Source: Phycisphaerales bacterium
Lineage (GTDB): Bacteria > Planctomycetota > Phycisphaerae > Phycisphaerales > UBA1924
Reading direction: 5' to 3'
Length of the DNA: 64,000 nucleotides
NCBI GenBank assembly: GCA_029260515.1
Contig: JAJDDC010000019.1
Location: forward strand, 248,001-312,000
How positions within the stretch are numbered: the first letter of the stretch is position 1; each line of letters starts with the position of its first letter. Shown one piece after another: positions 1 through 8,120 of the stretch. The translations under genes were made by a program, and so were the position numbers. The notes beneath the pieces are model-generated. The model was not told the origin of the DNA, did no database searches, and saw only the letters and a list, made by a program, of their open reading frames with translations.

Positions 1-615
1 CGCCCGCCCTACGACGCGTCGAACTCGATCCCGCACGAGCGCCGGACCGCCGTCGAGCGGGCGTTGTCGAGCCCCATCCCGACGCACGTCCTGCGGATCA
101 CCAACGACAACGCCGACGACTACCCCATCACGACCGCGCCCGCCCTGGTCATCAAGGACGGGCGGACGCTCGCCCAGGGCATGCTCACCTACACCGCGCC
201 CGGGGGCGTGAGCGATCTGGACGTCGGCAAGGGCGTGGAGATCGGCGTCGAGACACGCGAGATCGAGGGCGAGCGCGACATCAAGGCCGTCCGGTGGAAC
301 AACAACGACTACGCGCGCGCCGACGTCGAGTTCTCCGCCACGATCACCAACCGCAAGCCAGACCCGGTCCGCCTCGAGGTCGTCAAGATCGCCTTCGGCG
401 AGGGCGGCGACGCGGGGCTTGACGGCGAGGTCGAGACGCTGAGCCCGTACGACGCGCTGCTCGTGGGCGGCGACGAGTGGGCCTGGTGGCGCGGGTACAA
501 CTGGCCCTGGTGGTGGGGACGCTTCAACACCGCCGTCCGCATCAGCTGGGACGTGACCATCGAGCCGGGCGAGGCCGTAGAGCTGAACGCGTCGTGGGGG
601 TACTACTGGCGGTGA
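1..615 (+). CDS. C-terminal part of a DUF4139-like protein (cut by window start)
   Basis: The frame is open from base 1, so this is the last 204 codons of a longer gene; the TTG at 64 is probably internal. The N-terminal half of the visible part has the pattern I associate with the DUF4139 domain: a beta strand, then TTAPALVIKDGRTLAQG and LTYTAPGG, followed by alternating strands ending in an aromatic-rich tail (WAWWRGYNWPWWWGRF). DUF4139 proteins are usually exported beta-rich proteins of unknown function. The closing strand ELNASWGYYWR fits a beta sandwich. The family call rests on memory of the motif and is moderate; no catalytic residues are recognised. Confidence 0.55.
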   Translation, partial: RPPYDASNSIPHERRTAVERALSSPIPTHVLRITNDNADDYPITTAPALVIKDGRTLAQGMLTYTAPGGVSDLDVGKGVEIGVETREIEGERDIKAVRWNNNDYARADVEFSATITNRKPDPVRLEVVKIAFGEGGDAGLDGEVETLSPYDALLVGGDEWAWWRGYNWPWWWGRFNTAVRISWDVTIEPGEAVELNASWGYYWR

Positions 616-796
616 GCCGCCCGGGGGGGGGGCCCCGATCCGGGCGCCCGGTTGTGCCGATCGCCCGCACTCTCGCGGACGTGCGCGTCCGATCACACGA
701 CATGCGCACCGCTTCGCCCGGGGCGTCGCCAGTGATCGACGTGCACGCCCGATGAGCCCCGCCGAGGTGGCGACGACCGCCACCGGGGGACGACAG
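616..796. other. Intergenic stretch without recognised features
   Basis: This 181-base stretch holds a G-run and C-rich inverted sequence just after the stop codon (about 620-652). There is no T-tract to make it an intrinsic terminator. I see no coding pattern in any frame. Confidence 0.4.
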
Positions 797-1549
797 ATGA
801 ACCCGACCACCGCCGCCTTTCGCCCGAGCAAGGGCCTGACCACGTTCGTCGTCCTGCTGCTGGGGGCGAACGCGTTCCTGGCGCTCGTCGCAACCGGGTC
901 GGGCTGGATGGACATCGAGATGCTCTCCAAATACCAGACGCCCGATCAGATGATCGAGAGCGGCGAGTGGATCGGCGCCGGCATCCGCGCCGTGCTCGTC
1001 GCGATCCCCTCGTTCATCGTCTGGCTGCTGACCGTGATCTGCTTCTGTATTTGGGCCGTCCGATCGTCGAAGAACGCACGCTCGCTGGGCGCGCAGGGCA
1101 TGGAGGTCTCCCCGGGCTGGGCCGCGGGGTGGTTCTTCGTCCCGATCGCGAACCTCTTCATGCCCTTCAAGGCCGTCTCGGAGATATGGAAGGCGAGCGA
1201 CCCCGAGGCCGGCGCGGATCCCACGGCGTGGAAGAACGCCGCCGCCGCGCCCGTCGCGCTGTGGTGGACGCTCTGGATCGTCTCGGGGATCATCGGCGGG
1301 ATCTCGTTCCAGTTCGGGTTCGGCGGCACGAACTCGATCGAGGCGTTGAAGATGTCCACGTACGTGCAGATGTTCGGCAGCGTCGTCTCGATGCTGTGCG
1401 CATTCGCCGCCGTGAGCGTCGTCCGCGGCATCCAGTTCCGCCAGGAGCAGAAGGCCGCGATGCTCAGCGTCACCCCGGCACGCAACACCGCTCGCGTGGG
1501 CGAGAGCGTCGGGTCCAACTCGTTCCTGCGCCAGACACCCGCCGCCTGA
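797..1549 (+). CDS. DUF4328 family multi-pass membrane protein
   Basis: This 250-residue protein has about five hydrophobic segments (roughly 16-36, 62-87, 107-125, 150-172 and 190-210). Between the second and fourth lies the DUF4328 hallmark: a cytoplasmic RSSKNARSLG stretch, then SPGWAAGWFFVPIANLFMPF and a conserved basic/acidic EIWKASDP. Start 797 (MNPTT) is preferred over the upstream in-frame codon at 752 because GGGGGA lies a few bases before it and the family begins near this point. The function of DUF4328 proteins is unknown; some are fused to kinases or other signalling domains. The gene ends 9 bases before the convergent terC gene. Confidence 0.8.
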   Translation: MNPTTAAFRPSKGLTTFVVLLLGANAFLALVATGSGWMDIEMLSKYQTPDQMIESGEWIGAGIRAVLVAIPSFIVWLLTVICFCIWAVRSSKNARSLGAQGMEVSPGWAAGWFFVPIANLFMPFKAVSEIWKASDPEAGADPTAWKNAAAAPVALWWTLWIVSGIIGGISFQFGFGGTNSIEALKMSTYVQMFGSVVSMLCAFAAVSVVRGIQFRQEQKAAMLSVTPARNTARVGESVGSNSFLRQTPAA

Positions 1550-1558
1550 GCCCCGGGC

Positions 1559-2437
1559 TCAGCCCGCCACACCCGCCTTCTTCCGCCGGTGCGCCCCGGC
1601 CTTCATATTGATCAGCTCGACCACCAGCGCGAACCCCATCGCGAAGTAGATGTACCCCCGGTCCAGGTGCTGGTGCAGCCCGTCGGCGACCAGCAGCACC
1701 CCGATCAGCACCAGGAAGGCCAACGCCAGCGTCTTCATCGTCGGGCGTTTCATGACGAAACGACTCACTGGCCCCGCCATCGTCAGCATGACCGCGACGG
1801 CGAGCACAACCGCAGTCGCCATGATCCAGTAGTTGCCCGTCATGCCGACGGCGGTGATCACGCTGTCGAGGCTGAAGACCAGGTCGAGCATCAAGATCTG
1901 CCCGATCACGACGCCGACACTCACCTTCTTCGCCGCCGCCAGGCCCGGGCGGGTCTCGGGATCGTGGCGCAGCGCCCCGCCCTCCTCGACCATGTGGTGG
2001 ATCTCCCACGTCGCCTTGGCGATCAGGAACAGCCCGCCGAGCAGGAGCACGAGGTCCTTGCCCGAGATCGAGATCGCCTGCCGGAGGATCTCGCCGGTGG
2101 CCGCGTCTCTGACCAGCTCGCCTGTCTCGGGATCGGTCTTGTTCTCCTCGAAGAAGGGAAGCTGAAAGAGCGGCGTGCTCAGCTTCATGATCTGCCACGC
2201 CAGCGCCAGCAGCACCAGACGCATCGCCCCGGCCAGGATCAAGCCCAGGTTGCGGACCCTCGCCTGCTTCTCCTCCGGGAGCCGCTGGGTCAGGATCGCG
2301 ATGAACACAATGTTGTCGATGCCCAGGACGATCTCGAGGGCAGCGAGCGAGACCAACGCGGTCAGCCCCGCGAGGCTGAAGAACGTGACGACCTCGGACG
2401 ACGCCCCCACCTCCGCCAGCATCATCATCGCGCCCAT
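1559..2437 (-). CDS. terC: TerC family integral membrane protein
   Basis: This 292-residue polytopic membrane protein has the TerC signatures: ALEIVLGIDNIVFIAIL near residues 27-43 and, in the second half, LDLVFSLDSVITAVGMT. The acidic residues buried in both helices form the proposed metal site. TerC/Alx proteins take part in tellurite resistance and Mn2+ export or homeostasis in the cytoplasmic membrane. The loop between the two halves is rich in charge (EENKTDPETGELVRDAATG). Start 2437 is chosen because AGGTGGAGG lies just upstream; the longer frame to 2689 has no such site and is arginine-rich shadow sequence. It converges on the DUF4328 gene. Confidence 0.93.
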   Translation of the reverse strand: MGAMMMLAEVGASSEVVTFFSLAGLTALVSLAALEIVLGIDNIVFIAILTQRLPEEKQARVRNLGLILAGAMRLVLLALAWQIMKLSTPLFQLPFFEENKTDPETGELVRDAATGEILRQAISISGKDLVLLLGGLFLIAKATWEIHHMVEEGGALRHDPETRPGLAAAKKVSVGVVIGQILMLDLVFSLDSVITAVGMTGNYWIMATAVVLAVAVMLTMAGPVSRFVMKRPTMKTLALAFLVLIGVLLVADGLHQHLDRGYIYFAMGFALVVELINMKAGAHRRKKAGVAG

Positions 2438-2706
2438 ACCGCCTCCACCTGCCCCCGGGCACACAGGGTAAGCCCGGCACACGGGCCCTCGCCAGCCCAC
2501 GCGCAGCTTCTGCGCCCGCGACCCCGCCGCCCCCCGCCTCCGCCCCGCCGCGAATTGCAGCACTTCGGCGCGTCCGACCGATCCACCCCCCGGCCAAGGA
2601 TGGCGCCTCAGGCGGCGGAGCCCGCGCGAACACCCAGGGATGGCGACCACGCTCGCCGGGCTCGCCCCGCCGCGGGCGGCCCACCGCACGCGCGAAGGAA
2701 CACCCG

Positions 2707-3171
2707 ATGCCCGACCACAAGCTGCCCAACAACGAGATGACCATCATCGGGCCCGACACCCGCATCAGCGGCGAGGTCTCGTTCAACTCCACCGCACGCA
2801 TCCTCGGCACCGTCGAGGGCAAGATCGTCGCCAACGCCGAGCTCCAGATCGGCCCGTCCGCCAACTGCCAGGCCGCGATCGAGGGCAAGACCGTGATCGT
2901 CGATGGCGGCGTCGAGGGCCCTGTCCACGCCGCCGAACGCCTCACCCTCAGCCCCCACGCCCGCGTCGTGGGCGACATCCGCGCCGGCACGCTTGTCGTC
3001 GCCGAGGGCGCCAGCTTTGTCGGCCACTGCCAGGTCGGCCCGCAGGCCAAGGAGCTCGCCGACGCCGGCACGACGATGCCGTCGGCCGACATCGACTTCA
3101 AGCCCCCGTGGAAGACCGAGCGGACGAACTCCGCCCGCCAGGGCGTCGAGCCCAGCATCGCCGCCGCCTGA
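2707..3171 (+). CDS. Bactofilin (polymer-forming cytoskeletal protein)
   Basis: This 154-residue protein is made of a right-handed beta-helix repeat with a glycine every six or so residues (GEVSFNSTARILGTVEGKI and onward), flanked by short unstructured ends. This is the bactofilin architecture, which polymerises without nucleotide into filaments at the membrane and helps shape cell-wall synthesis or position other proteins. Length matches the family. AAGGA precedes the ATG. It is followed by a second bactofilin-like gene (3295), so the pair may co-assemble. Confidence 0.92.
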   Translation: MPDHKLPNNEMTIIGPDTRISGEVSFNSTARILGTVEGKIVANAELQIGPSANCQAAIEGKTVIVDGGVEGPVHAAERLTLSPHARVVGDIRAGTLVVAEGASFVGHCQVGPQAKELADAGTTMPSADIDFKPPWKTERTNSARQGVEPSIAAA

Positions 3172-3294
3172 TCGCATTCCCCGCGGGCCCACGACACCCG
3201 CCGCCCGCGTCCTCTGAACAAGGCGACGCGGGCGTTGCTCACACGGCGCGCCGCGCACCGAGCACGCACCCGCCGCCACACCGCTCGCATACCC

Positions 3295-3783
3295 ATGAGC
3301 GTCCTGCCCAACACCACGCACGCGCCCGAGGAAGCGGCCTCCTGGATGCCCGCGCTGCCCACGCGGACCGTCCGCTGCTACCTCTGCGCATGCGAGTTCG
3401 ATGTCGCCCCCAAGGCCATGAGCGCCTCGTGCCCCCACTGCTACCGGCGCATCGTCGTCGAAGACGTCGTCATCCGAGGGCCCTGGTGGGGCGGCAAAAT
3501 CGAGACCTGCGGCGCCGTCGAGATCCACAAACGCACGCGCGCTACCGCGACCGTCCTGCTCGCGGGCGCCGGCGTCCTGATCCACGGCTACCTCGACGGC
3601 TCCGTCGTCTCGGGCGGCCTCGTCCGCCTCACCGAACGCGCGACCGTCAAGGGCCGCGTCCGCGCCCCGCGGATCGAGATCCACCCGGGCGCCGTCATCG
3701 ACAACGCCCTGCTCGAGATCCCCGCCACGCCCCTCGAGGCCCTGGCCCCCATCGGCACGCCCGAGCTCGCGCCCGCGGCCTAG
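3295..3783 (+). CDS. Bactofilin-like protein with N-terminal zinc ribbon
   Basis: The 162-residue product starts with a short tail, then a zinc-ribbon: CYLC near residues 26-29 and CPHC about 17 residues later, four cysteines in all. After it comes a bactofilin-type beta-helix (GPWWGGKIETCGAVEIHKR through VKGRVRAPRIEIHPGAVI) and a proline/alanine-rich tail. Start 3295 (MSVLPN) gives the natural N-terminus; the upstream codon at 3235 would add an arginine-rich stretch that looks like non-coding sequence. It lies 123 bases after the plain bactofilin. The zinc ribbon may recruit a partner or a nucleic acid to the filament; this is inference. Confidence 0.8.
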   Translation: MSVLPNTTHAPEEAASWMPALPTRTVRCYLCACEFDVAPKAMSASCPHCYRRIVVEDVVIRGPWWGGKIETCGAVEIHKRTRATATVLLAGAGVLIHGYLDGSVVSGGLVRLTERATVKGRVRAPRIEIHPGAVIDNALLEIPATPLEALAPIGTPELAPAA

Positions 3784-3883
3784 ACCCCTCCCGCGACACC
3801 GATCGCCCGCCCGCTCCCCCCGTCGAGGCCGGTTCCCGACCGACCCGAGCGCGATCGCCCCGCATCGAGCCCGCGCCGCCCAC

Positions 3884-3889
3884 TATCCT
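3884..3889 (+). promoter_or_regulatory. -10 element TATCCT for leaderless bioY
   Basis: TATCCT ends 8 bases before the bioY ATG and no Shine-Dalgarno intervenes, so transcription would begin at or next to the start codon. No clear -35 hexamer is visible. Confidence 0.55.
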
Positions 3890-3897
3890 CATCCCCC

Positions 3898-4494
3898 ATG
3901 CCCGCAAGCGAGAACACCGCCCCGCGCGCCCGCGCCGACCTCTCGGTCTCGACGCTCGAGCTGCGGATACTCGCGACGCTCCTGTTCACGTTCCTGGTCA
4001 CGCTGGGCGCACAGGTCGCGATCCCGCTCCCGCCCGACGGCGTGCCCATGACGCTCCAGACACTCGCCGTCGTCATGGCGGCACTGTGCCTCGGCCCGCG
4101 CCTGGGTGTCGCCAGCATGGCCCTCTACCTCGTCGTCGGCATCGTCGGCGCGGGCGTGTTCGCCGACGGCTCGGCCGGGCTCGGCGTGCTCGGCTCCCAG
4201 ACCGGCGGCTACCTCCTGGGATTCATCGCCTGCCAGCCCGTCATCACCACGATCATCCGGAGGCGCGACGGATCCGTCCGCGGCTGGGGCGCGATGGTCC
4301 TCGCCGTGCTCGCCGGCCACATGGTGATCTTCGCCGTCGGCGTGCCCTGGCTCGCCGCGGTCCGGGGATTCGGTCTCTGGCGCGCGATCGAGGGCGGGTT
4401 CTTCCCGTTCGTCCCGGGCCTGCTCCTCAAGACCGCCATCGCCGTGGTTCTCGGGCGCTACGCCGCGCCCCGAGCAATGCGGAGGATCTGGTAA
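3898..4494 (+). CDS. bioY: BioY biotin transporter S component
   Basis: This 198-residue protein has about six membrane helices with the BioY pattern: a VPMTLQTLAVVMAAL segment in the first third and, near residue 90, GSAGLGVLGSQTGGYLLGF, which contains the conserved GGYL motif that lines the biotin site. BioY is the substrate-binding component of ECF-type vitamin transporters and may also work alone. No EcfA/EcfT genes are nearby. Biotin is the cofactor of the AccB protein encoded at 42663. The gene lacks a ribosome binding site and has TATCCT 8 bases upstream. Confidence 0.93.
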   Translation: MPASENTAPRARADLSVSTLELRILATLLFTFLVTLGAQVAIPLPPDGVPMTLQTLAVVMAALCLGPRLGVASMALYLVVGIVGAGVFADGSAGLGVLGSQTGGYLLGFIACQPVITTIIRRRDGSVRGWGAMVLAVLAGHMVIFAVGVPWLAAVRGFGLWRAIEGGFFPFVPGLLLKTAIAVVLGRYAAPRAMRRIW

Positions 4495-4715
4495 CACCGG
4501 TTCTCCGCAATGCGCCATCACCAGCCGGCGCACGGGTGTCGGTTGTCGCCCATCCGCGTCCGAACGGCGCCCACATCACACGCACGCCCCGCGCGCGTTC
4601 CCGGACGCGCAACGCCCCTGCCCGACACACACGATCAGGGCGTTGACACCAATCAGCGCCCCCACCGCCGGGGCGCCTCCAGACGCCCGGGCGTACGCCC
4701 GAAATCAGGGGCACG
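4495..4715. other. Intergenic stretch, possible pilin promoter region
   Basis: The 221 bases between bioY and the pilin gene show no coding pattern. A TTGACA occurs near 4644 but no TANNNT lies at the proper distance downstream. AGGGG lies shortly before the pilin ATG. Nothing else is recognised. Confidence 0.3.
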
Positions 4716-5264
4716 ATGCGCGCCCGCGCCCGACAACTCCGAGCCTTCTCGCTCGTCGAACTCGTCATCGTCGTGGTGATTATCGGGATCATCTCCGCGA
4801 TCGCGATCCCGCGATTCTCGCAATCGGGCGAGAACGCGTTCGCCGCCGCCATGCTCAAGGACTGGCGAGAACTCCAGTCCGCCGCCGAGCGGTTCAGCGC
4901 AGAGCACGCCGGGCTCGGCATCGGTCAGGAATACGGAGGCGGGGGCGCGTCCGCCTCTGGCGACGTCGTGTCCCGGCTCGCCTCCTCCTCCGACTTCGAC
5001 GGCAAACCCAACGCCAACGGCCTCTATGGGCCCTACATCCACAACTTCCCCAAGAACAGGGAGAACAACCTCGCCACGCTCCGCGTTGACGGCGCCGCCC
5101 CCGGCGCGGGCACCCACGGCTGGCGCCTCGACTCGTCCACCGGCGTCTTCGTCCCCGACACCGCCGACGGCATCATCATCATCCACAACCTGGGCACGAA
5201 GCTCGACGCGGTCGTCGATCTGGGCAGCCTGAGCGGGGGCAGCGGGAAGTTCACGCTCGACTGA
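4716..5264 (+). CDS. Type II secretion/type IV pilin-like protein
   Basis: The 182-residue product opens with a short basic leader ending in Arg-Ala and then FSLVELVIVVVIIGIISAIA, the class III prepilin signal with Glu at position +5 of the mature protein. The residue before the cleavage point is Ala instead of the usual Gly, which prepilin peptidases tolerate. After the N-terminal helix comes a globular domain with SGENAFAAAMLKDWRELQSAAERF, typical of planctomycete pseudopilins. Such proteins are processed by a prepilin peptidase and join a pseudopilus or a substrate complex. No other secretion gene is adjacent. AGGGG precedes the ATG. Confidence 0.88.
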   Translation: MRARARQLRAFSLVELVIVVVIIGIISAIAIPRFSQSGENAFAAAMLKDWRELQSAAERFSAEHAGLGIGQEYGGGGASASGDVVSRLASSSDFDGKPNANGLYGPYIHNFPKNRENNLATLRVDGAAPGAGTHGWRLDSSTGVFVPDTADGIIIIHNLGTKLDAVVDLGSLSGGSGKFTLD

Positions 5265-5305
5265 CCCCGCAAGACTCACCCGCACTCTCGCGATCCGTAT
5301 CACGC

Positions 5306-5311
5306 TACAGT
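5306..5311 (+). promoter_or_regulatory. -10 element TACAGT, leaderless GTG start
   Basis: TACAGT ends 7 bases before the GTG at 5319, with no ribosome binding site between them. Confidence 0.5.
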
Positions 5312-5318
5312 CCGAGCC

Positions 5319-6410
5319 GTGCCACCCGCCCCCGCACCCAAGCTCGGCGCCGACCTCTTCCGTTCGCCCGCGCTCTTCGTGCGCCAGTTCGATTTCCAAC
5401 GCCGCGCCGCGCTCCTGGTCCCCATGACCAGGCAGACCTACCGGGACTCGACGTTCCTCGATCAGCGCACACAGGCCGCCGGCGAGGCGGGCGTCACCGT
5501 CCCAATCCGGACACTCGCGACGCTCGCGAACCGCCACGCCCCGCCCGCCAGGCCCGTCAACTACCTGTTCCACACCGCGCTGTGCGGCTCGACGCTCATC
5601 TCCCGGTGCCTGGACCTGCCCGGCAAGTCCTTCGCGCTCAAGGAGCCGGGCCCGCTGCACCAGATCGCCTGTATCCACCGCGACCGCCCCGCCGGGCGCC
5701 CGATCCCGGTCCGCGTGGACGACGCGACGCTCGATCAGGCCCTCGGCCTCTCGGTCACGCTCCTGGCGCGCACCTGGGAGCCGGGCGAGCTGCCCCTCAT
5801 CAAACCCTCCGACACGTGCGCCAACCTCATCGCCCCGCTCACGGCCACGAATACAAACACCCGCGCGATCCTGCTCTACCACCGCATCGACGACTTCGCC
5901 GTCGCGATGCTCAAGGCGGACAGCCGGCGCAGCTACCTCCGGGGCATGATCCCGCGCGCCGCGGCCGATCTCCGAGACGTCACGGCGCTCGCCGCCATCG
6001 ACCCCGCCCCCCTGAGCGACGCCGAGGCCGCGGCCTACGTCTGGCTCTCGCTCATGCACATGTACCTGGACGCTTCACGGGCCGACCATCAGAACACCCG
6101 GACGCTCGACGCGTCGGTCTTCTTCGCCAGCCCCGGTCCCACACTCGCCGCGATCGCACGCCACTACCGCCTGAACCTGGCGCAGCGCGAGATCGACAAG
6201 ATCATCCGCGGCCCCGGGTTCCTCGCCGACTCCAAGGACCCCACAAAGCCCTTCGATCGCGAGGCGTACGACGCCCAGCGCCGTGCGCACAAGGACGGGC
6301 TCTCGGGCGAGATCGCCGCGGCCCGCGCGTGGCTCGATACGCACGCCGGCGCGATCGCACTCCCGGACTCGCTCCCCTCGCCCCTCGAGGTCACCCCGGG
6401 CGCGTCATGA
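5319..6410 (+). CDS. Sulfotransferase-like P-loop protein
   Basis: The 363-residue soluble protein has, near residue 87, FHTALCGSTLISRCLD. This resembles the 5'-phosphosulfate loop of PAPS-dependent sulfotransferases and related P-loop kinases, and is followed by KSFALKEPGPLHQIA as in that superfamily. A later segment (RAILLYHRIDDFAVAMLKA) could hold the 3'-phosphate-binding Arg/Ser, but I cannot identify it with confidence. A generic sulfotransferase-family protein is the most cautious reading; the acceptor is unknown. The start is GTG at 5319, seven bases after TACAGT. The stop codon overlaps the stop of the convergent OsmC gene. Confidence 0.6.
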   Translation: MPPAPAPKLGADLFRSPALFVRQFDFQRRAALLVPMTRQTYRDSTFLDQRTQAAGEAGVTVPIRTLATLANRHAPPARPVNYLFHTALCGSTLISRCLDLPGKSFALKEPGPLHQIACIHRDRPAGRPIPVRVDDATLDQALGLSVTLLARTWEPGELPLIKPSDTCANLIAPLTATNTNTRAILLYHRIDDFAVAMLKADSRRSYLRGMIPRAAADLRDVTALAAIDPAPLSDAEAAAYVWLSLMHMYLDASRADHQNTRTLDASVFFASPGPTLAAIARHYRLNLAQREIDKIIRGPGFLADSKDPTKPFDREAYDAQRRAHKDGLSGEIAAARAWLDTHAGAIALPDSLPSPLEVTPGAS

Positions 6411-6860
6411 AACGACGAGCGTCGAGACCACACGCAGATCGCCCGTGATCGTCCGGTGCACCGGGCATCTGTCCGCGATCTCGAGCAGGCGGGCACGCTG
6501 CGCGTCGTCCAGATCCCCGACGAGCTGGACCTCCACGTCGATGTGATCCAGACGCGGCTCCGTCTGGTCGCACGCCTCGCAGTCGGCGCCGTGCCGGCGC
6601 GAATGACGCAGCGAGAGCGCCACGCGCTCCAGAGGCCAGCCCTTGCGGTCGGCGTACATCCGCAGCGTGATCGCCTTGCACGAGCCGAGCGAGGCGAGCA
6701 GCAGCTCGTACGGGCCCGGGCCCGCGTCGGCGCCGCCCGCGGAGCGCGGCTCGTCTGCGATCAGGGCGTGCCCACCCGCCAGGACCTCGGTGCGGTACGG
6801 CGTCGTGCCGATGCTCACCACGACACCGTTCGCCGCGCTCGTCTGGCTCTTCGTCGTCAT
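6405..6860 (-). CDS. OsmC family peroxiredoxin-like protein
   Basis: This 151-residue protein has both redox-active cysteines of the OsmC/Ohr fold: one in LLASLGSCKAITLRMYADRK and one in DRCPVHRTI. OsmC-type proteins reduce organic hydroperoxides with thiols, usually as dimers in the cytoplasm. The GPYELLLASLGSC pattern and the RKGWPLE segment suit the YhfA/OsmC branch more than Ohr. Its ATG overlaps the stop of the DUF1272 gene by ATGA, so the two are translationally coupled. Its own stop overlaps the stop of the convergent gene at 6410. Confidence 0.9.
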   Translation of the reverse strand: MTTKSQTSAANGVVVSIGTTPYRTEVLAGGHALIADEPRSAGGADAGPGPYELLLASLGSCKAITLRMYADRKGWPLERVALSLRHSRRHGADCEACDQTEPRLDHIDVEVQLVGDLDDAQRARLLEIADRCPVHRTITGDLRVVSTLVVS

Positions 6861-7054
6861 GCGCTCTCGCTTTCGCCGGCGTTCGCGCGTCGCGGCCGAG
6901 CGACAAGCTCTCCCGAACAGTTCGGGCACACGCCGTGCATCGCCTCGGCGCACGCCGGACAGAACGTGCACTCGTGCGAACAGATCCGCGCGTCCGCATC
7001 GAGCGGCAGCGGGGCGGCACACCGCTCGCAACTCGGTCTCATTTCGAGCGGCAT
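6857..7054 (-). CDS. DUF1272 small cysteine-rich zinc protein
   Basis: This 65-residue protein matches the compact DUF1272 pattern: MRPSCERC, then ICSHECTFCPACAE and CPNCSGELVARPRR. It has eight cysteines and a histidine, enough for two zinc sites. Function is unknown. Start 7054 is chosen because the family begins with LEMRPxCERC; the upstream codon at 7090 would overlap the preceding gene by 29 bases. It lies 7 bases after the membrane protein gene and overlaps the OsmC gene by ATGA, so the three form an operon. The association with OsmC suggests a redox or stress setting. Confidence 0.88.
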   Translation of the reverse strand: MPLEMRPSCERCAAPLPLDADARICSHECTFCPACAEAMHGVCPNCSGELVARPRRANAGESESA

Positions 7055-7061
7055 GACGTGC

Positions 7062-7550
7062 TCAACTTTCTCCCCCCGCCTCTCCGCCATCGCCCGCGCC
7101 GTGCTTGGGCCTCACGAACGTGGCCCCGAGTATCACGCCCAACGCGCCGACAATCGGGTTGACGATCGCGACCCAGAGCGGCTGCACCGCCTTGCTCGCG
7201 GCCTCGAAGACCGCCACGTCCCCCGCGCGCACCGCGTCTTCCGGGGACGGCGCGGGCGCCTTATAGACCGCGAACGCGCTCAACGCCCCGAGCAACACGA
7301 CCAGCAGCACCAGCCCGTTCAGACCAAGCTTCGAGTGCTTGGAAATCAGCGCGCAGACGATGCCCCCCACGATCGCGGCCACGAACCCCACGCCAAACAT
7401 GAGCAGGATCCAGCCCATTGTCACGTCGAACGTCCCGGGCTCGTACGCCCAGTCGGCGCCGAGCGCCAGGAACCCGATCGACAAGCCCACAACGACGACC
7501 GCGAACATGACGATGTACCCGACGATGATTCCGATGATCGACCGGACCAT
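7062..7550 (-). CDS. Small membrane protein of unknown function
   Basis: The 162-residue product has four predicted membrane helices: residues 4-28, about 42-66, about 74-94 and about 125-148. Short polar loops and a charged tail ([16 protein letters not shown]) complete it. The extracytoplasmic loop after helix three is APAPSPEDAVRAGDVAVFE. I do not recognise a family. AGGAGG lies immediately upstream of ATG 7550, which fixes the start. It is the first gene of an operon with DUF1272 and OsmC. Confidence 0.75.
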   Translation of the reverse strand: MVRSIIGIIVGYIVMFAVVVVGLSIGFLALGADWAYEPGTFDVTMGWILLMFGVGFVAAIVGGIVCALISKHSKLGLNGLVLLVVLLGALSAFAVYKAPAPSPEDAVRAGDVAVFEAASKAVQPLWVAIVNPIVGALGVILGATFVRPKHGAGDGGEAGGES

Positions 7551-7640
7551 GGGGCCTCCTCTGCTCTTGGCTTCATCCAATATACCACGGGGGCCTCGCG
7601 GGCGTTGCCCGCAGCGAGCAGCGACGCAGCCGCGGTGCGG

Positions 7641-7646
7641 TATGCT
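7641..7646 (+). promoter_or_regulatory. -10 element TATGCT for leaderless mmcQ-like gene
   Basis: TATGCT ends 6 bases before the ATG at 7653; no Shine-Dalgarno is present. Confidence 0.55.
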
Positions 7647-7652
7647 CCCGCG

Positions 7653-8048
7653 ATGGGCGCGAAAAAGACGCACAAAGCACACGGCGCGCGGCACAAGCGC
7701 GGCGCCTCGCTCAAGGACCTGTGCCGATCGCTGCCCGCGACGACCGAGGACATCAAGTGGGGCGACGACCACGTCTTCAGCGTCGGCGGAAAGATGTACG
7801 CCGCGTTCGATGTCGAGGATGAGTCACGCTACGGGTTCAAGTGCGATGACGATGACTTCGACGAGCTTACCGAACGCGAGGGGATCATCCCCGCGCCGTA
7901 CGCCGCCCGGTTCGGCTGGGTCAGCGTTCGTGAACCAGGCGCGCTCAAGCGGGCGGAGGCGGAGCGGCTGATCCGCAAATCGCACGCCCTCGTCGCCTCG
8001 AAGCTGACCAAGAAGCTCCGCAGAGAGTTGGGGCTGCCGGTGGAGTAG
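7653..8048 (+). CDS. MmcQ/YjbR family protein
   Basis: The 131-residue protein has the MmcQ/YjbR fold markers: LPATTEDIKWGDDHVFSVGG, then KMYAAFDVEDESRYGFKC and, near the end, a WVSVREPGALKRAEAERLI helix followed by SHALVASKLTKKLRREL. Members have a CyaY-like or double-wing DNA-binding fold; their role is unclear. The lysine-rich N-terminal tail (GAKKTHKAHGARHKRG) may be a nucleic-acid contact. Only this part of the very long frame is real; the upstream 400 codons are shadow of the opposite strand. Confidence 0.88.
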   Translation: MGAKKTHKAHGARHKRGASLKDLCRSLPATTEDIKWGDDHVFSVGGKMYAAFDVEDESRYGFKCDDDDFDELTEREGIIPAPYAARFGWVSVREPGALKRAEAERLIRKSHALVASKLTKKLRRELGLPVE

Positions 8049-8120
8049 CAATCGCAGCGCACGCCGTGCAGCGTGCCGGACCGGCGTGGCCGCCGGGGAT
8101 CCAAACGGGAGGGCATCGCG

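Noticed and set aside
1470..3362. Very long open frame on the minus strand across terC and the bactofilin gene
   Set aside because: It is arginine/proline-rich with no recognisable domain and is explained as a shadow of GC-rich codons on the other frames; terC and the bactofilins are recognised families.
6456..7652. Upstream 400 codons of the frame ending at 8048
   Set aside because: This part is antisense to OsmC, DUF1272 and the membrane protein. Only the last 131 codons match MmcQ/YjbR and they have their own promoter.
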